Source of the DNA: Candidatus Kapaibacterium sp.
GTDB taxonomy: Bacteria > Bacteroidota > Ignavibacteria > Kapaibacteriales > Kapaibacteriaceae
Direction of reading: 5' to 3'
DNA length: 56,423 bases
NCBI GenBank assembly: GCA_018882895.1
Contig: VERF01000010.1
Coordinates: 1 to 56,423, forward strand
Below are positions 27,134 through 35,975 of this stretch, piece after piece. The notes beneath the pieces are model-generated. The model searched no databases, was not told where the DNA came from, and was given only the letters and a program-made list of their open reading frames with translations. Both the position numbers and the translations under genes were made by a program. Every line of letters starts with the position of its first letter. The first letter of the stretch is position 1.

Positions 27134-29641
27134 TCAGAGACTTCCGCTGGCATCGATATCAATCGATACGCGAACGTCACTTGAAGCATACTTGGCATAG
27201 TAGGTGTCAAGAACTGAACGAAGCAACGAGCGGACCTTCTGTCCGGATGGATCCTGCGACTTGTCGTTGCGGACGACAATCACACGTCGGTAATGATTGC
27301 GGACTCTGCCCACCGCAGGCGTCACAACGGTCGAGCGACTGTGATAAGCCGTACTCTGAGGCAGCAGGGCACCGAGAATCGCTGCATGTCGCTCGGCATG
27401 CTCGAGGTCCATTGAGGAAACTTCGATCACGATAAAGCGCGTAAACGGTGGGTAGCCAACCTCAGCTCGGACAGACATCTCAGCGTCGATCCATTCCGTC
27501 ACCATTCCATGGAGTCGCTCACCATCAGATACGACTCCAATAACCGGATGCTCCGGTGTTGAGGTCTGCACGATCACCTCACCGTGCAGAGACGCCGCTC
27601 GGCCTGCACGGCCGGCTACCTGGGTCAGCAGTTGATATGTGCGTTCACTTGCACGGAAATCACTCATGTGAAGTGACTGATCGGCATTGACAACCACCAC
27701 CAGGGTGACACGGGAGATATCAAGCCCCTTTGCGATCATTTGGGTGCCGACGAGTACGTCAAGATCACCTTTTTCAAATGCCTTCAGGGTTGTTCTCAGC
27801 ATGCCGCGCCGCGATGTGGTATCGGCATCAACACGAGCGATACGAGCCGTCAGGCCGCACCGTTCCTGTAGGGCTTCCTGCAGTTCGGCCTCAACTCGTT
27901 GCGTACCCGAACCGAGTTCAGCCACGTCCACAGAGCCGCATTCAACACAGCTTTTTACAAGCTGAGTAGCATATCCACAGTAATGACACCGAAGCGACGA
28001 AGGGACCTGATGAAACGTCAGCGACACGTCGCAATTGGGGCAGTGCGGTGTGTGTCCGCAGTCGCGACATTGCAACTCACTCGAAAATCCTCTCCTGTTG
28101 AGAAAAATAATTGTTCCCATGCCATCGCGTATTCGGGCTGCGATAGCGTCGATCGCATCGTGACTGAAGGAGCCGTAGACTGTCTTCAGTTTGTGGTTCC
28201 GGCGCATATCCACCACGCGGATCGCTGGAGAAGTGGCCCCATCTGCGCGCGTGGGGATCTCAGCAACGGCGAACCGTCCGAGTCGTACGTTCTGAATGGT
28301 CTCAAACGATGGAGTGGCCGAACCGAGAACAATCGGACAGGAATTGATCTTTGCACGCATCATCGCCACATCTCGGCCATGGTATCTCGGCGACGGATCG
28401 TCCTGCTTGTACGATGGTTCATGTTCCTCGTCCACGACAATTAGACGCAGGCGAGGAATTGAGCAGAAGATCGCCGAGCGCGGACCGATCACAACAGAAA
28501 CATCACCCTTTGAAATTCGGTCGAGTTGATGCAAGCGTTCAGCATCCGTCAGGCGTGAATGCAGAATGGCAACCCGATCACCAAATGCAGAAACGAAACG
28601 ATCACCGAGTTGTGGTGTAAGTGAGATCTCCGGGACAAGCACGATCGCCGCTGCACCCTCATCAATGATGTGCCGAAGGGCATGCTGATACACAAGGGTC
28701 TTGCCAGAACCGGTCACCCCATGAAGCAGGATCGGGTCGAACCGGCGTTCATTGAGCCCCTTGATGATCCGCTCAAGCGCCGCTTGCTGGGCGGGCGTCA
28801 TGTCCAGCATAGTTTCATCGGCTCGTGTCGCTTCGGCCTGCGACAAGTCGACCGCCTCGTGACTGAGCTCAACGGCTCCACGTTCGATGAGGGAATCAAC
28901 CACCGAAGCTGACACACCGGATCGCTGAAGCACCTCCGTTATCGCTACCGGCCGGGCACTGCCACCGGTGACCATCCAAATGGTTGCCAGAGCCAGTGAC
29001 TGTTTCGGGGCGCGGCGGTCGAGCAGATCGAACAGCTCACGCAGTGCAGATTCATCGCTTCGGTACCCTTCGGCAACACACACTGAGCGGACAGTGCGCC
29101 GGGTAGGGGGTACGGCGGCACGCGTGATCAGCGTGATGAACCCGTCGCGCACCAATGCATGTAACTGATCTGAGACAGATGATGTGCGCAGACGCTTTTG
29201 CAGGTATGACAGCGAGACATCGCCGCGCACATCATCGATAACTTCCAGCAGTGCTGCTCGACGCGGTGCGCGGCGCTTCATTTCGCTCAGTTCGGTGCTT
29301 GAAACGGCTCTTAGCCGGTGGATACGAATCGTTGACGAGGGTCTCTGCCACGACGGCAGGGCGGCTGAAAGAACTTCACCCCAGCCGGCCATATAGTAAT
29401 CGGCTACCTTCCGTGTGAGCTCAAGCATTTCCTCCGAGAACGTGGGCGTCTCATCCAGAACCTCGAGAATCGGCTTCATGCCGTCAACTCCGGTAGCATC
29501 CGTGTCGACCACTGTGCCGGCGAGCGTTCGGCTTCCTACTGGCACGAGAACGCGCATTCCGCACATCACCGAGAGCCCCGCAGGAAGGTCATAGGTAAGG
29601 GGCTCCAGACGCGGGATTGGCACGGCTACACGGATCGGCAT
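27134..29641 (-). CDS. priA: Primosomal replication helicase PriA
   Basis: PriA restarts stalled forks by binding branched DNA and loading DnaB through the primosome. The 835-aa protein has the N-terminal 3'-end binding domain (VAVPIPRLEPLTYDLP), then helicase motifs: Walker A GVTGSGKTLVY, Walker B DEEHEPSYKQ, and VLGSATPS. The two zinc-binding modules are clear (CRDCGHTPHCPNCD and CHYCGYA with CVECGS), followed by motif VI (QVAGRAGRA). The start is ATG 29641, which aligns with the family N-terminus. A longer frame would run into the divergent htrA gene. It is divergent from htrA with a 63-bp gap. Confidence 0.96.
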   Translation of the reverse strand: MPIRVAVPIPRLEPLTYDLPAGLSVMCGMRVLVPVGSRTLAGTVVDTDATGVDGMKPILEVLDETPTFSEEMLELTRKVADYYMAGWGEVLSAALPSWQRPSSTIRIHRLRAVSSTELSEMKRRAPRRAALLEVIDDVRGDVSLSYLQKRLRTSSVSDQLHALVRDGFITLITRAAVPPTRRTVRSVCVAEGYRSDESALRELFDLLDRRAPKQSLALATIWMVTGGSARPVAITEVLQRSGVSASVVDSLIERGAVELSHEAVDLSQAEATRADETMLDMTPAQQAALERIIKGLNERRFDPILLHGVTGSGKTLVYQHALRHIIDEGAAAIVLVPEISLTPQLGDRFVSAFGDRVAILHSRLTDAERLHQLDRISKGDVSVVIGPRSAIFCSIPRLRLIVVDEEHEPSYKQDDPSPRYHGRDVAMMRAKINSCPIVLGSATPSFETIQNVRLGRFAVAEIPTRADGATSPAIRVVDMRRNHKLKTVYGSFSHDAIDAIAARIRDGMGTIIFLNRRGFSSELQCRDCGHTPHCPNCDVSLTFHQVPSSLRCHYCGYATQLVKSCVECGSVDVAELGSGTQRVEAELQEALQERCGLTARIARVDADTTSRRGMLRTTLKAFEKGDLDVLVGTQMIAKGLDISRVTLVVVVNADQSLHMSDFRASERTYQLLTQVAGRAGRAASLHGEVIVQTSTPEHPVIGVVSDGERLHGMVTEWIDAEMSVRAEVGYPPFTRFIVIEVSSMDLEHAERHAAILGALLPQSTAYHSRSTVVTPAVGRVRNHYRRVIVVRNDKSQDPSGQKVRSLLRSVLDTYYAKYASSDVRVSIDIDASGSL

Positions 29642-29704
29642 ACGGCAATTTACCCAGCCGGATTCGCAATAAATTGCGGTTCGATTCGACGAATGAGCCG
29701 TCCT

Positions 29705-30904
29705 ATGAAGCGAAATCATTTCAAATCCGTTCTCTCAGCCATTGTGCTGTGCCTGGCGGCTCATCCGGCCACGATGTTTGCCGCCCCAGAGCCCCCTACC
29801 TCGATACTGATCCAGCAGGATGATGTTGGACAGAGTCGTCGTAATGCCATCACGCGAGCCGTTTCTCAGTGTTCGCCGGCCATCGTCGGCATCAATGTGA
29901 CCGAGACACGCACGCAGGTCTATCGCGATCCATTCGAGGGGTTCTTTTCTGATCCATTCTTCGATCAGTTTTTCGGCAATCGATCCCGAGGCTATGCACG
30001 CGACTATGAGGTACGCTCGCTTGGCTCCGGCTTTCTGATCAGCAAGGACGGATACATCGTCACCAACGATCATGTCGCTGGCGGGGCCACGAAGATCGTC
30101 GTGACGCTTACCGATGGCTCGAAGCACGACGCCAAGATCGTCGGCACGGACGTGGTGACCGATGTCACCGTGCTCAAGATCGAAGGCACGGGCTTCCCGT
30201 TTTTGAAGCTCTCAAACAGCGATGACATCGCCGTCGGTGAGTGGGCAATAGCATTCGGTAATCCATTCGGCCTGTTCGATAACAATGCAAAGCCAACCGT
30301 TACGGTAGGTGTGGTTTCCAACTACGGAGTGAGCTTCACGCAACCGGCCGATGATGGTCAAGTGCGCGTGTATAGGAACATGATCCAGACCGATGCCGCC
30401 ATCTCTTCAGGAAATTCCGGTGGCCCGTTGGTCAACTCAAATGGCGAGGTGATCGGCGTCAACACCGTAATCTATTCCACCGCTAACAGCTCACGAGGTT
30501 CGGGCAGCATCGGGATCGGCTTTGCCATACCGATCAACCGCGTCAAGCGTATCGTCGAGCGGCTCAAGGGTGGGGGCTCAATCGACAGGGACTTTTGGAC
30601 AGGCATGAAGCTTGAGCAGATATCCGAGAAGATGAAGAAGTACTTTCAGCTCGAAACAAGCGAAGGTGTACTTGTCTACCAGGTCACGGCAGATAGTCCG
30701 GCGGATCAGGCAGGAATTGAACCCGGGGACGTTATCATTGCCATCGATGGTGCGCCGACGACTCGAGACGAGGATGTCGAATTGGCCATCCTTGATGGTG
30801 AGGTCAATCAGAAGCTTTCCGTGAAGGTACTTCGCGGTCAGCAGCAAAAGGCGCTCACGCTGACCCTGAAGAAACGTCCACGGAGTGGTGGTGTCCGAAA
30901 CTGA
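29705..30904 (+). CDS. HtrA/Deg-family periplasmic serine protease
   Basis: This trypsin-like protease has a signal peptide ([16 protein letters not shown], cleavage near MFAAP), so it acts in the periplasm on misfolded envelope proteins. The catalytic triad is visible: His123 in NDHVAGG, Asp153 in [10 protein letters not shown], and Ser238 in [12 protein letters not shown] single PDZ domain follows (about 300-390, [27 protein letters not shown] is its core, given here only as the short DSPADQAG). At 399 aa with one PDZ it is closer to DegS than to two-PDZ DegP, but it is signal-peptide led instead of membrane anchored. ATG 29693 is an alternative start four codons upstream. lptB overlaps its end by 20 bp. 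Confidence 0.93.
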   Translation: MKRNHFKSVLSAIVLCLAAHPATMFAAPEPPTSILIQQDDVGQSRRNAITRAVSQCSPAIVGINVTETRTQVYRDPFEGFFSDPFFDQFFGNRSRGYARDYEVRSLGSGFLISKDGYIVTNDHVAGGATKIVVTLTDGSKHDAKIVGTDVVTDVTVLKIEGTGFPFLKLSNSDDIAVGEWAIAFGNPFGLFDNNAKPTVTVGVVSNYGVSFTQPADDGQVRVYRNMIQTDAAISSGNSGGPLVNSNGEVIGVNTVIYSTANSSRGSGSIGIGFAIPINRVKRIVERLKGGGSIDRDFWTGMKLEQISEKMKKYFQLETSEGVLVYQVTADSPADQAGIEPGDVIIAIDGAPTTRDEDVELAILDGEVNQKLSVKVLRGQQQKALTLTLKKRPRSGGVRN

Positions 30905-31640
30905 ATCAAAGAGCGTTCTTACGGCTGTTGCCTTGCGAAAGGCCTACAAGGGCCGTGTCGTGGTCAAGGGCAGTTCACTTGATGTCCACCAGGGCGAATG
31001 CGTTGGACTGCTCGGTCCGAACGGTGCCGGTAAGACGACAACGTTCTACATGATCACCGGAATGGTTCCGCCTGATTCCGGACAGGTCATGTTCGATTCG
31101 ATTGACATCACGACCATGCCCATGTATAAACGCGCACGGCTTGGCCTGGCCTACCTTCCGCAGGAGCCATCGATCTTTCGCAAACTCAGCGTCGAAGAGA
31201 ATATCATGGCGATCCTCGAAACACGTTCTCTGAAACGTTCTGAGCGGCAGGCGCGGCTTGAGGAGCTCCTCGAAGAGTTCGGTATCGGTCACATCCGCAA
31301 GAGCAAAGGATACATGCTCTCAGGGGGCGAGCGGCGCCGCTGCGAGATCGCACGCGCGCTGGCCACGGACCCGAAATTCATTCTGCTCGACGAGCCGTTT
31401 GCAGGTATCGACCCGATCGCAGTGGAAGACATCATGGAGATCGTGCAGAAGCTCAAGCACAAAGGGATTGGCGTTCTCATAACCGACCACAATGTTCACG
31501 AGACGCTCAGCATCACCGACCGCTCGTACATCCTCATTGACGGGTCGATGTTCGTCAGCGGCACAGCCGAGCAGATCGCCGCCAACGAAGAGGTCCGCAA
31601 GCGCTACCTCGGAGAGTCGTTCTCTCTTGAGCGTTACTGA
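30885..31640 (+). CDS. lptB: LPS export ABC transporter ATP-binding protein LptB
   Basis: LptB drives lipopolysaccharide extraction from the inner membrane with LptFG. The 251-aa protein has Walker [14 protein letters not shown], the LptB-typical [15 protein letters not shown], the signature [15 protein letters not shown], Walker [14 protein letters not shown], and the TDHNVHETL switch His. The LptB-specific Q-loop and C-terminal RYLGESF are present. The start is one of three tandem GTG codons (30885, 30888, 30891), preceded by CGGAG. It overlaps the protease gene by 20 bp, so envelope quality control and LPS export are cotranscribed. The other lpt genes are not in the window. Confidence 0.95.
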   Translation: MVVSETESKSVLTAVALRKAYKGRVVVKGSSLDVHQGECVGLLGPNGAGKTTTFYMITGMVPPDSGQVMFDSIDITTMPMYKRARLGLAYLPQEPSIFRKLSVEENIMAILETRSLKRSERQARLEELLEEFGIGHIRKSKGYMLSGGERRRCEIARALATDPKFILLDEPFAGIDPIAVEDIMEIVQKLKHKGIGVLITDHNVHETLSITDRSYILIDGSMFVSGTAEQIAANEEVRKRYLGESFSLERY

Positions 31641-31648
31641 TTCGCCCC

Positions 31649-33868
31649 TTAGCGATACTCCGCCTGAAACAGAACCGCCCGTGTCGGTCCAAGGTTGCCG
31701 ATTGACTCCGTGTAGGCATAGTTGGCAAGATTCCTGCCGATGAGGCCAAGACGGATCTTCTGTGATACATCAACGAACACCCTCGCGTCGACGATATGAA
31801 GCGGGACGCGGATATCGGCATCTGTGATGAACAGACTCAGCCGATCATCGATGGCCTCGACGCGATCCTGGTACCGGTATTCAAGCTGAATGCTGACGGA
31901 TGAAATTGGCGACCACATCATGCGTGAGTACCACAGCACACGGTTTCGGTACTTCAGAATGCTCTCCAGCGTCAGATCCTTCGGATCCATCAGAGTGATC
32001 CCGGTTTCAGCCATTAACGCTTCTGAAGCAGCAACACGTAGGGTCGCCTCAAGGCCAAGAATGCGCGCGCGGGTGATGTTTTTGAAGACGATCGGGATAT
32101 CCGGCTCCGTTAGATCGAAGGTCGGTTCGATAAGACTGAAAAGCTCGTTGTCGAATACCGCCACGTCCAGCTCGAACGGTATCAGGCTCGTGTTTCGCCA
32201 TGATGCGCCGATTTCGCTAGACCATGCACTCTCGGCAAGTACACTCGGATTGGGTCGAACGCGAAACGGACCATACTGGGTGTTGGCGTACCTCTCGGCA
32301 ACCGTGGGTGCACGAAAACCACGTCCAATTGAACCGCGCAACGAAACCTCATCAGTGACGGGCCAAGAGACCCCAAGCTTCGGGGAAAGCTCGAGGTGCG
32401 GCTCAAGCGTGAGCGTCTCCTCACGATCCATTCGAAGACCAGCGGTAACAATCGCACCAGAGCCGATGTTCAGCTCGGCCTGAGTGAACGCACTGAAGAT
32501 CGTCTGAAGTGTCTGCTCAAAGATCGGACTCGTTACCGAGTTGATTCGCGCCGACAAACCGGTGGTCAAGGCCAGGTCACTCATGATCGAAGCCGTATGC
32601 TGCACATCAACGGAATGAGCCAAAGCGATCGACTTATCAGGGGGCGCGTCGACGTTCACGAAGGTGTTGGCAAACATCGTACGGAAGACACCGTATCGGA
32701 CGATAAGTGAGGATACATCCGACAAGATGGACGTGTACTCGAGTCCAACGGCCGTCTTAGAAGTGATGACGCGCTCATTGACATCCTGCACCGCGGGAGG
32801 GCGGGTGGCCTCATCGAGGCTCTTCCAGTAGAGAAAGTTCTGACGCTGATCCTCAGCATGAAAGAGGTTCAATTTCAGCGAGGTCAGATCGCTCAGTGAA
32901 TATGTGATCTTGCCGAAACCAAAGCCCCGCACCGTTCGATCGAAGGCACGAAATCCCTGGTCATAGCGAAAGCCACCACTGAGGCTGTATGACAGATCAC
33001 CCAGGCGCTGTCCCATACGCACGTCCGCTCCACCAAGCACAGGAAAGCCGTTCATGTATTCCCACTGCGGATACGGCTGACCCGTGTACAGTCCCGAGTA
33101 CAGTCTGGCCGAGGCAGAGAAGTCTTCGGTCGGCTGCTTTGTAAGGATGCTGATCACGCCACCAAGAGCGCCGGTGCCGTACAATGCCGAGCCAGCTCCC
33201 TTGATGACCTCGATTCGCTCAATGTCGGCCACCGGCATGACGTCGAACTTGATATCGCCATTGTCACCCGAGATCAGCGGAAATCCATCCATCAAGACCA
33301 TGGCGCGACTTCCAACGCCAAGTGCGAAGCCCGATGCGCCGCGGATGTTGACCTGGTCGCGGGCAATGCTAATGCCCGATACATACCGAAGCGCCTCATC
33401 AAGGCGCACAATGCCACGCTGCTGCAGATCGTCGCTCTTAACGATCGATACGCTTATCGGCACGTCCTGCGCGGCCTGCACACGCTTGTTGGCCGAGACG
33501 ATGACCTCTTGCTGACGACCTGATGCTTGCTTTAAGCCGATAGGGGGCAACTGCATTCCGTCGGACGGATTATCGATCCCGACCACTTCCGGCTCGTAGC
33601 CAACGAAGGACACTCGCACGGCGATTGTGTCTTTGCGCTGAAGTCGCACACGAAACAGTCCACTGAGATTGGTAAGCCCACCTCGATTTGCCCCGATCTG
33701 TTGGACTGTAGCTCCGCGAAGCACCTCACCGGTCTTTGCATCCTTGACAGTGCCAGAGACAGTGATGAGATCATCGCGAGACGTTGCCGGGCGCTGTGCC
33801 GGCGTCGCATGGCTGCCCAGCAAAAGCATCGCTGCCAGGAGAATACCACACAGGTAGGGAGGCATCAT
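31649..33868 (-). CDS. TonB-dependent outer-membrane receptor
   Basis: The 739-aa protein has a signal peptide (LCGILLAAMLLLGSHATPAQ). A carboxypeptidase-regulatory-like domain follows (about 35-110: VSGTVKDAKTGEVLRGATVQ, YEPEVVGID). The plug domain (about 120-230) has DVPISVSIVKSDD, GIVRLDEALRYVSGIS, IERIEVIKGAGSALYG and LGGVISI, all standard plug motifs. The barrel ends with LGPTRAVLFQAEYR, a usual C-terminal aromatic strand. It should import a siderophore, cobalamin, a glycan or metal complex with TonB energy. The substrate cannot be read. Its ATG overlaps the stop of a small lipoprotein gene by ATGA, so the two are coupled. Confidence 0.92.
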   Translation of the reverse strand: MMPPYLCGILLAAMLLLGSHATPAQRPATSRDDLITVSGTVKDAKTGEVLRGATVQQIGANRGGLTNLSGLFRVRLQRKDTIAVRVSFVGYEPEVVGIDNPSDGMQLPPIGLKQASGRQQEVIVSANKRVQAAQDVPISVSIVKSDDLQQRGIVRLDEALRYVSGISIARDQVNIRGASGFALGVGSRAMVLMDGFPLISGDNGDIKFDVMPVADIERIEVIKGAGSALYGTGALGGVISILTKQPTEDFSASARLYSGLYTGQPYPQWEYMNGFPVLGGADVRMGQRLGDLSYSLSGGFRYDQGFRAFDRTVRGFGFGKITYSLSDLTSLKLNLFHAEDQRQNFLYWKSLDEATRPPAVQDVNERVITSKTAVGLEYTSILSDVSSLIVRYGVFRTMFANTFVNVDAPPDKSIALAHSVDVQHTASIMSDLALTTGLSARINSVTSPIFEQTLQTIFSAFTQAELNIGSGAIVTAGLRMDREETLTLEPHLELSPKLGVSWPVTDEVSLRGSIGRGFRAPTVAERYANTQYGPFRVRPNPSVLAESAWSSEIGASWRNTSLIPFELDVAVFDNELFSLIEPTFDLTEPDIPIVFKNITRARILGLEATLRVAASEALMAETGITLMDPKDLTLESILKYRNRVLWYSRMMWSPISSVSIQLEYRYQDRVEAIDDRLSLFITDADIRVPLHIVDARVFVDVSQKIRLGLIGRNLANYAYTESIGNLGPTRAVLFQAEYR

Positions 33869-34380
33869 GGGAATGGCTGCGGAGGAAGATTCTTGAAATC
33901 GACTCGGAAGTCCAACTCAATGATGCCGGCCGACGGAACGACAATACGACCCGGAACCGATGGATCTCCGGATGGCGAATACACATCAAGCATGAGCCAG
34001 TCCTTTAGGAAATCAGGACCGCTTTGCAGGGCAACGACAACGTATTCGAACGTTCGCGGCGTTGCCAAAACCTCGAGAACGTAGGGCGTCGAATCCTGGT
34101 ACGTTGGCAGCATCTGTGGACTGAAGGCAGCCGTCTGCTGAACAATAGCCGCCAGAACATCCTCTGGAATCTGTGGCTTCCGTTCAAACGCAACGACGCG
34201 CAGATCATAAATCGTGTCCGTCGGCCATGCGCCGCTGCCACCGACGTACCGAATCGTACCACGTATGCCGGAGAATGGCCGCACAACGTCCGGATCGATG
34301 CCACCACAGCCAGCGACAAAAAGCGCCAGGAGCAGGGCAGAGAAGAATCGCCGAAAGTATCGGCCACGTGCGATTGTCAT
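33865..34380 (-). CDS. Uncharacterised lipoprotein coupled to the TonB receptor
   Basis: I do not recognise this 171-aa protein. It starts MTIARGRYFRR with a hydrophobic stretch ending in the lipobox VAGC (cysteine at about residue 25), so it is a lipoprotein. The mature part looks mostly beta (SGIRGTIRYVGG, IYDLRVVAFERK, YVLEVLATPRTFEYVVVAL, ending IELDFRVDFKNLPPQ). A beta-sandwich is likely. Its stop overlaps the receptor start (ATGA), so it is translated together with the TonB receptor and may work with it at the outer membrane. I chose the start at 34380 because the longer frame adds 12 residues before a signal peptide. Confidence 0.75.
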   Translation of the reverse strand: MTIARGRYFRRFFSALLLALFVAGCGGIDPDVVRPFSGIRGTIRYVGGSGAWPTDTIYDLRVVAFERKPQIPEDVLAAIVQQTAAFSPQMLPTYQDSTPYVLEVLATPRTFEYVVVALQSGPDFLKDWLMLDVYSPSGDPSVPGRIVVPSAGIIELDFRVDFKNLPPQPFP

Positions 34381-34448
34381 GCGGCGAACATACTGCGCAT
34401 GTGTGTCATCCTGCAACCTACCCCGTCTGGGGGCTATATTACTTGACG

Positions 34449-35975
34449 ATGATCAAGATGTTCTCCCCTCAGGCCTCACGCAGTCTTGATGCTGAATGCA
34501 TCGCGGCGGGTATGACCGAGGGCGATCTTATAACCATTGCTTCATCGTGCGCTGCGTCGATCATCACGCAGATCATTGCGTCGAAGTTTCCTGATCGAAG
34601 TACTTTGAAGATCATCGTCGCATGTGGACCCGGTAACAACGGCGCCGATGGGTTGATGATTGCCTCGGAACTCAGTTTGCGGCACCGCGTGATCGTGCTC
34701 TGCCCGCCCCCTGACCTGCATGTTTCCCCGGGCAACGCCTATGCACGTTCCCGACTATCATCAGCGGTGAGCCTCTATGGTTATGACCACCAATCGGACC
34801 TCGAGATGGATGGCATCGATGTTATCATCGACGCATTACTTGGCTCGGGATCGAGGCTTCCGCTGAATGACACGATCTCGGCGCTTGCAGCGCGGCTTCA
34901 CGTTTCTTCGGCTCTGAAGATTGCCATTGACATTCCAACCGGGCTAGATGCATTGACCGGCTCTGTCGATCCCAACGTCATGCGCTGCAATCACACCATT
35001 GCCATGGAGGGCTACAAGCCGGGGCACATCAGAGCCTCAGGACCCGATGTGTGTGGACAAATTCACGTGGCTGCCATCGGTGCTCCTGCCAAGCTGAGCG
35101 AGGCTCACAGCGACGGATCAATCCTTGAGGAATCCGACATCGGTCAAATGTTACCGCGGCGCCATCGCAGATCATCAAAGTTCGATTTCGGCCATGTCTT
35201 GGTCATCGGCGGAACACTCGGCATGCGCGGCGCACCGTCAATGTCGGCCCATGCTGCACTTGCCATTGGAGCCGGCCTGGTAGATCTGGCCACACCGTCT
35301 GTCCATCCTTTGACGCCGCGTGAGATCATGACCACGAGCCTGGCGCACCATGACGATGGGACCATCGCCTCCGAATCCGTAGACGTGATAATGCAAAGGA
35401 TGCAACGCGCGGGTGTTATCGCGCTGGGGCCCGGAATGGGCTCGAATCCCCGTACGATCGCAATCATGGCTCAGATCATCGAGACGATGACGCCTGAACA
35501 AACTCTCGTGTTGGACGCCGATGGACTTCGGTGTCTTCCGCTATTGCGACATCGTGCGTGCGAGCTGATCATCACTCCACACTTGGGTGAGCTGGCTCGC
35601 TTGTTGGAGCTCGACAGGGATGTGATCACGGCAAACTATGCCGAGTATGCAGCTCAGGTTGCGCAACAGCATGGCTGTGTTGTGCACGCGAAACAGGTCC
35701 CAGCTGCCACCGTGTATCGCGATCATACCACCTATCTTACCCGGGGTAACCCTGCAATGGCAACAGCCGGCGCAGGAGATGTGCTCACAGGAATCATCGC
35801 CGGCCTACGTGCTCAGGGTATGACGATATATGACGCTACACGCGTCGGTGCATGGATTCATGCCGTAGCCGGAGATGAGCAGATCGCACGCACAGGGTCC
35901 GCAACAATGATGGCCACGGATCTTATCGGAGCTGCAGCCAGGATTCGAGGAAACCTTACGGCCGATCTGACTTGA
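34449..35975 (+). CDS. nnr: Bifunctional NAD(P)HX epimerase/dehydratase
   Basis: Nnr repairs hydrated NADH and NADPH. The N-terminal epimerase domain (about 1-210) has ACGPGNNGADGLMIASEL and IIDALLGSG, with DIPTGLDALTG. The C-terminal ADP/ATP-dependent dehydratase domain has LVIGGTLGMRGAPS, LGPGMGSNP, LDADGLRCL, ITPHLGELARLL and the catalytic GNPAMATAGAGDVLTG. At 508 aa it is the usual fused length. The start is ATG 34449. A longer open frame upstream overlaps the divergent lipoprotein gene and is not conserved. It overlaps the convergent dacB gene by 20 bp. Confidence 0.95.
   Translation: MIKMFSPQASRSLDAECIAAGMTEGDLITIASSCAASIITQIIASKFPDRSTLKIIVACGPGNNGADGLMIASELSLRHRVIVLCPPPDLHVSPGNAYARSRLSSAVSLYGYDHQSDLEMDGIDVIIDALLGSGSRLPLNDTISALAARLHVSSALKIAIDIPTGLDALTGSVDPNVMRCNHTIAMEGYKPGHIRASGPDVCGQIHVAAIGAPAKLSEAHSDGSILEESDIGQMLPRRHRRSSKFDFGHVLVIGGTLGMRGAPSMSAHAALAIGAGLVDLATPSVHPLTPREIMTTSLAHHDDGTIASESVDVIMQRMQRAGVIALGPGMGSNPRTIAIMAQIIETMTPEQTLVLDADGLRCLPLLRHRACELIITPHLGELARLLELDRDVITANYAEYAAQVAQQHGCVVHAKQVPAATVYRDHTTYLTRGNPAMATAGAGDVLTGIIAGLRAQGMTIYDATRVGAWIHAVAGDEQIARTGSATMMATDLIGAAARIRGNLTADLT

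Noticed and set aside
34173-34448. Upstream extension of nnr
   Set aside because: It overlaps the divergent lipoprotein gene and is Arg/His-rich shadow sequence.
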